NCBI GenBank assembly: GCA_937923225.1
Contig: CALAKR010000228.1
Location: 1 to 5,758, forward strand
Length of the DNA: 5,758 nt
Origin: an uncultured Aquabacterium sp.
Lineage (GTDB): Bacteria > Pseudomonadota > Gammaproteobacteria > Burkholderiales > Burkholderiaceae_C
Reading direction: 5' to 3'
Under the pieces are notes generated by a model. It saw nothing but the letters and a program-made list of their open reading frames with translations. It was not told the origin of the DNA and did not search any database. The position numbers were made by a program, and so were the translations under genes. Positions 5,088-5,758 of the stretch are shown piece by piece. Within the stretch, counting starts at the first letter, position 1. Every line of letters starts with the position of its first letter.

Positions 5088-5758
5088 CCTTCTTTGTAGC
5101 GCTGTGGGCTTGAGGGCTCATCCAGACCAGACAGCGTTCGGCCTCCAGGCCAGGCACCTGCAAAGGCTGCCGTCGATCGATACGCACAGTCTCTGGCAAG
5201 GCTTGCAGTTCCTCGTCCGGGGCCCGCCCCTTCATCGCCATCCAGACCCCTTGATCAGGGCGCAGCAACTGCCGGGTCCAGTCGGTGAAATCCACCAATG
5301 AGGCAAAGGCCCGGGAGGCCACCACATCGAAGTGACCTTTCAGCTGCTCCACCCGGGCGTGCTCCGCGCGCAGATTGGGCAGCTTCAACTCGGCCGCCAC
5401 CTGGCGGATGAAGGCAGCCTTCTTGCCCACCGTGTCCACGCAGGTCACGGCCACGGTCGGGCACAGGATGGCCAGCACCACCCCGGGCAGCCCGCCGCCA
5501 CTGCCCACGTCCAGCAGATTGAAGCGGCTGGCCACGGACTGGGCCTGGTCCCAGTCGAGTCCCAGGTGCGCCAACAAGGGCTCGACCACCACCAGGCAGT
5601 CGGCCAGATGGTGGCTCAGCATGTCCTGCGGGCTGCGCAGAGCCGTGAGGTTGTAGGTCGCGTTCCAGCGCTGCAGCAGGGCCATGTAGCCGGCCAAGGC
5701 GGCCAGCTGTGCGGGCGTTGGCGACAGGCCCACGGAAGCCACCACCGGCGGCACCTGC
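5083..5758 (-). CDS. rsmG: 16S rRNA (guanine-N7)-methyltransferase RsmG (GidB), reaching the window edge
   Basis: The product uses S-adenosylmethionine to methylate N7 of the guanine at E. coli position 527 of 16S rRNA, in the decoding region targeted by streptomycin. Numbering from a GTG at 5754, the frame shows the N-terminal motif RWNATYNLTALR (29-40), HHLADCL (48-54), the SAM-binding loop LDVGSGGGLPG (81-91), VDTVGKKAAFIRQ (106-118), RVEQL (134-138) and the family-typical SRAFASL (147-153). The TGA stop is at 5085-5083. The frame stays open to the right edge. Compared with E. coli RsmG (207 residues), about six residues before the first helix seem to be missing if the GTG were used, so the true start probably lies beyond the window and the gene is listed to the edge. 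A stretch at about 62-78, before the SAM loop, is longer than in E. coli. Genes for rsmG and parA usually sit together near the origin, which fits this neighbourhood. Confidence 0.94.
   Translation of the reverse strand, partial: QVPPVVASVGLSPTPAQLAALAGYMALLQRWNATYNLTALRSPQDMLSHHLADCLVVVEPLLAHLGLDWDQAQSVASRFNLLDVGSGGGLPGVVLAILCPTVAVTCVDTVGKKAAFIRQVAAELKLPNLRAEHARVEQLKGHFDVVASRAFASLVDFTDWTRQLLRPDQGVWMAMKGRAPDEELQALPETVRIDRRQPLQVPGLEAERCLVWMSPQAHSATKKD

Noticed and set aside
5020..5301. 93-codon plus-strand open frame covering part of the rsmG-parA gap
   Set aside because: Most of it is antisense to rsmG, no ribosome site, and no recognisable protein features.
1..5758. Insertion sequence, CRISPR array, tRNA or rRNA gene
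   Set aside because: No transposase motif, terminal repeats, spaced direct repeats or RNA-gene signature was seen on either strand.

Overview
The window is GC-rich DNA with the codon bias of a high-GC proteobacterium. ParA and RsmG look betaproteobacterial, most like Burkholderiales (Comamonadaceae or relatives). The pairing of rsmG with a chromosomal parA (Soj type) suggests a locus near the chromosome origin, where mnmG-rsmG-parA-parB clusters usually lie. This assignment rests on protein motifs and gene order only. No database search was possible.

Left part (1-1905): a TetR-family repressor gene, cut by the left edge and read leftward, faces away from a complete cytochrome P450 gene read rightward. 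The 117-base gap between them holds a perfect 15-bp palindrome, CTGAATA-T-TATTCAG. It overlaps the predicted -10 box of the P450 gene and fills the -35/-10 spacer of the predicted tetR promoter. This is the classic layout of a self-regulated repressor that also controls a divergent catabolic or detoxification enzyme. No ferredoxin or reductase gene lies beside the P450.

Middle (2069-4102): a soluble hybrid sensor histidine kinase with the order coiled coil, PAS, PAS, HisKA, HATPase_c, receiver. All catalytic residues are present, but there is no membrane segment, no HPt domain and no response-regulator gene next to it.

Right part (4110-5758): parA and rsmG, both leftward, with 193 bases between them. 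The kinase and parA converge with only 7 bases between stop codons, so parB, normally just downstream of parA, is not in its usual place. The rsmG-parA gap carries a 14-bp perfect palindrome touching the rsmG stop codon and a 10-bp inverted repeat that shares one arm with it. Together they allow two mutually exclusive RNA hairpins upstream of parA.

No tRNA, rRNA, CRISPR array, insertion sequence or consensus parS site was seen. No stretch of 300 or more bases lacks a gene. The most interesting points are the operator logic of the tetR/P450 pair, the displaced parA, and the alternative-hairpin arrangement between rsmG and parA. Nothing in the window by itself demonstrates a new biological system.
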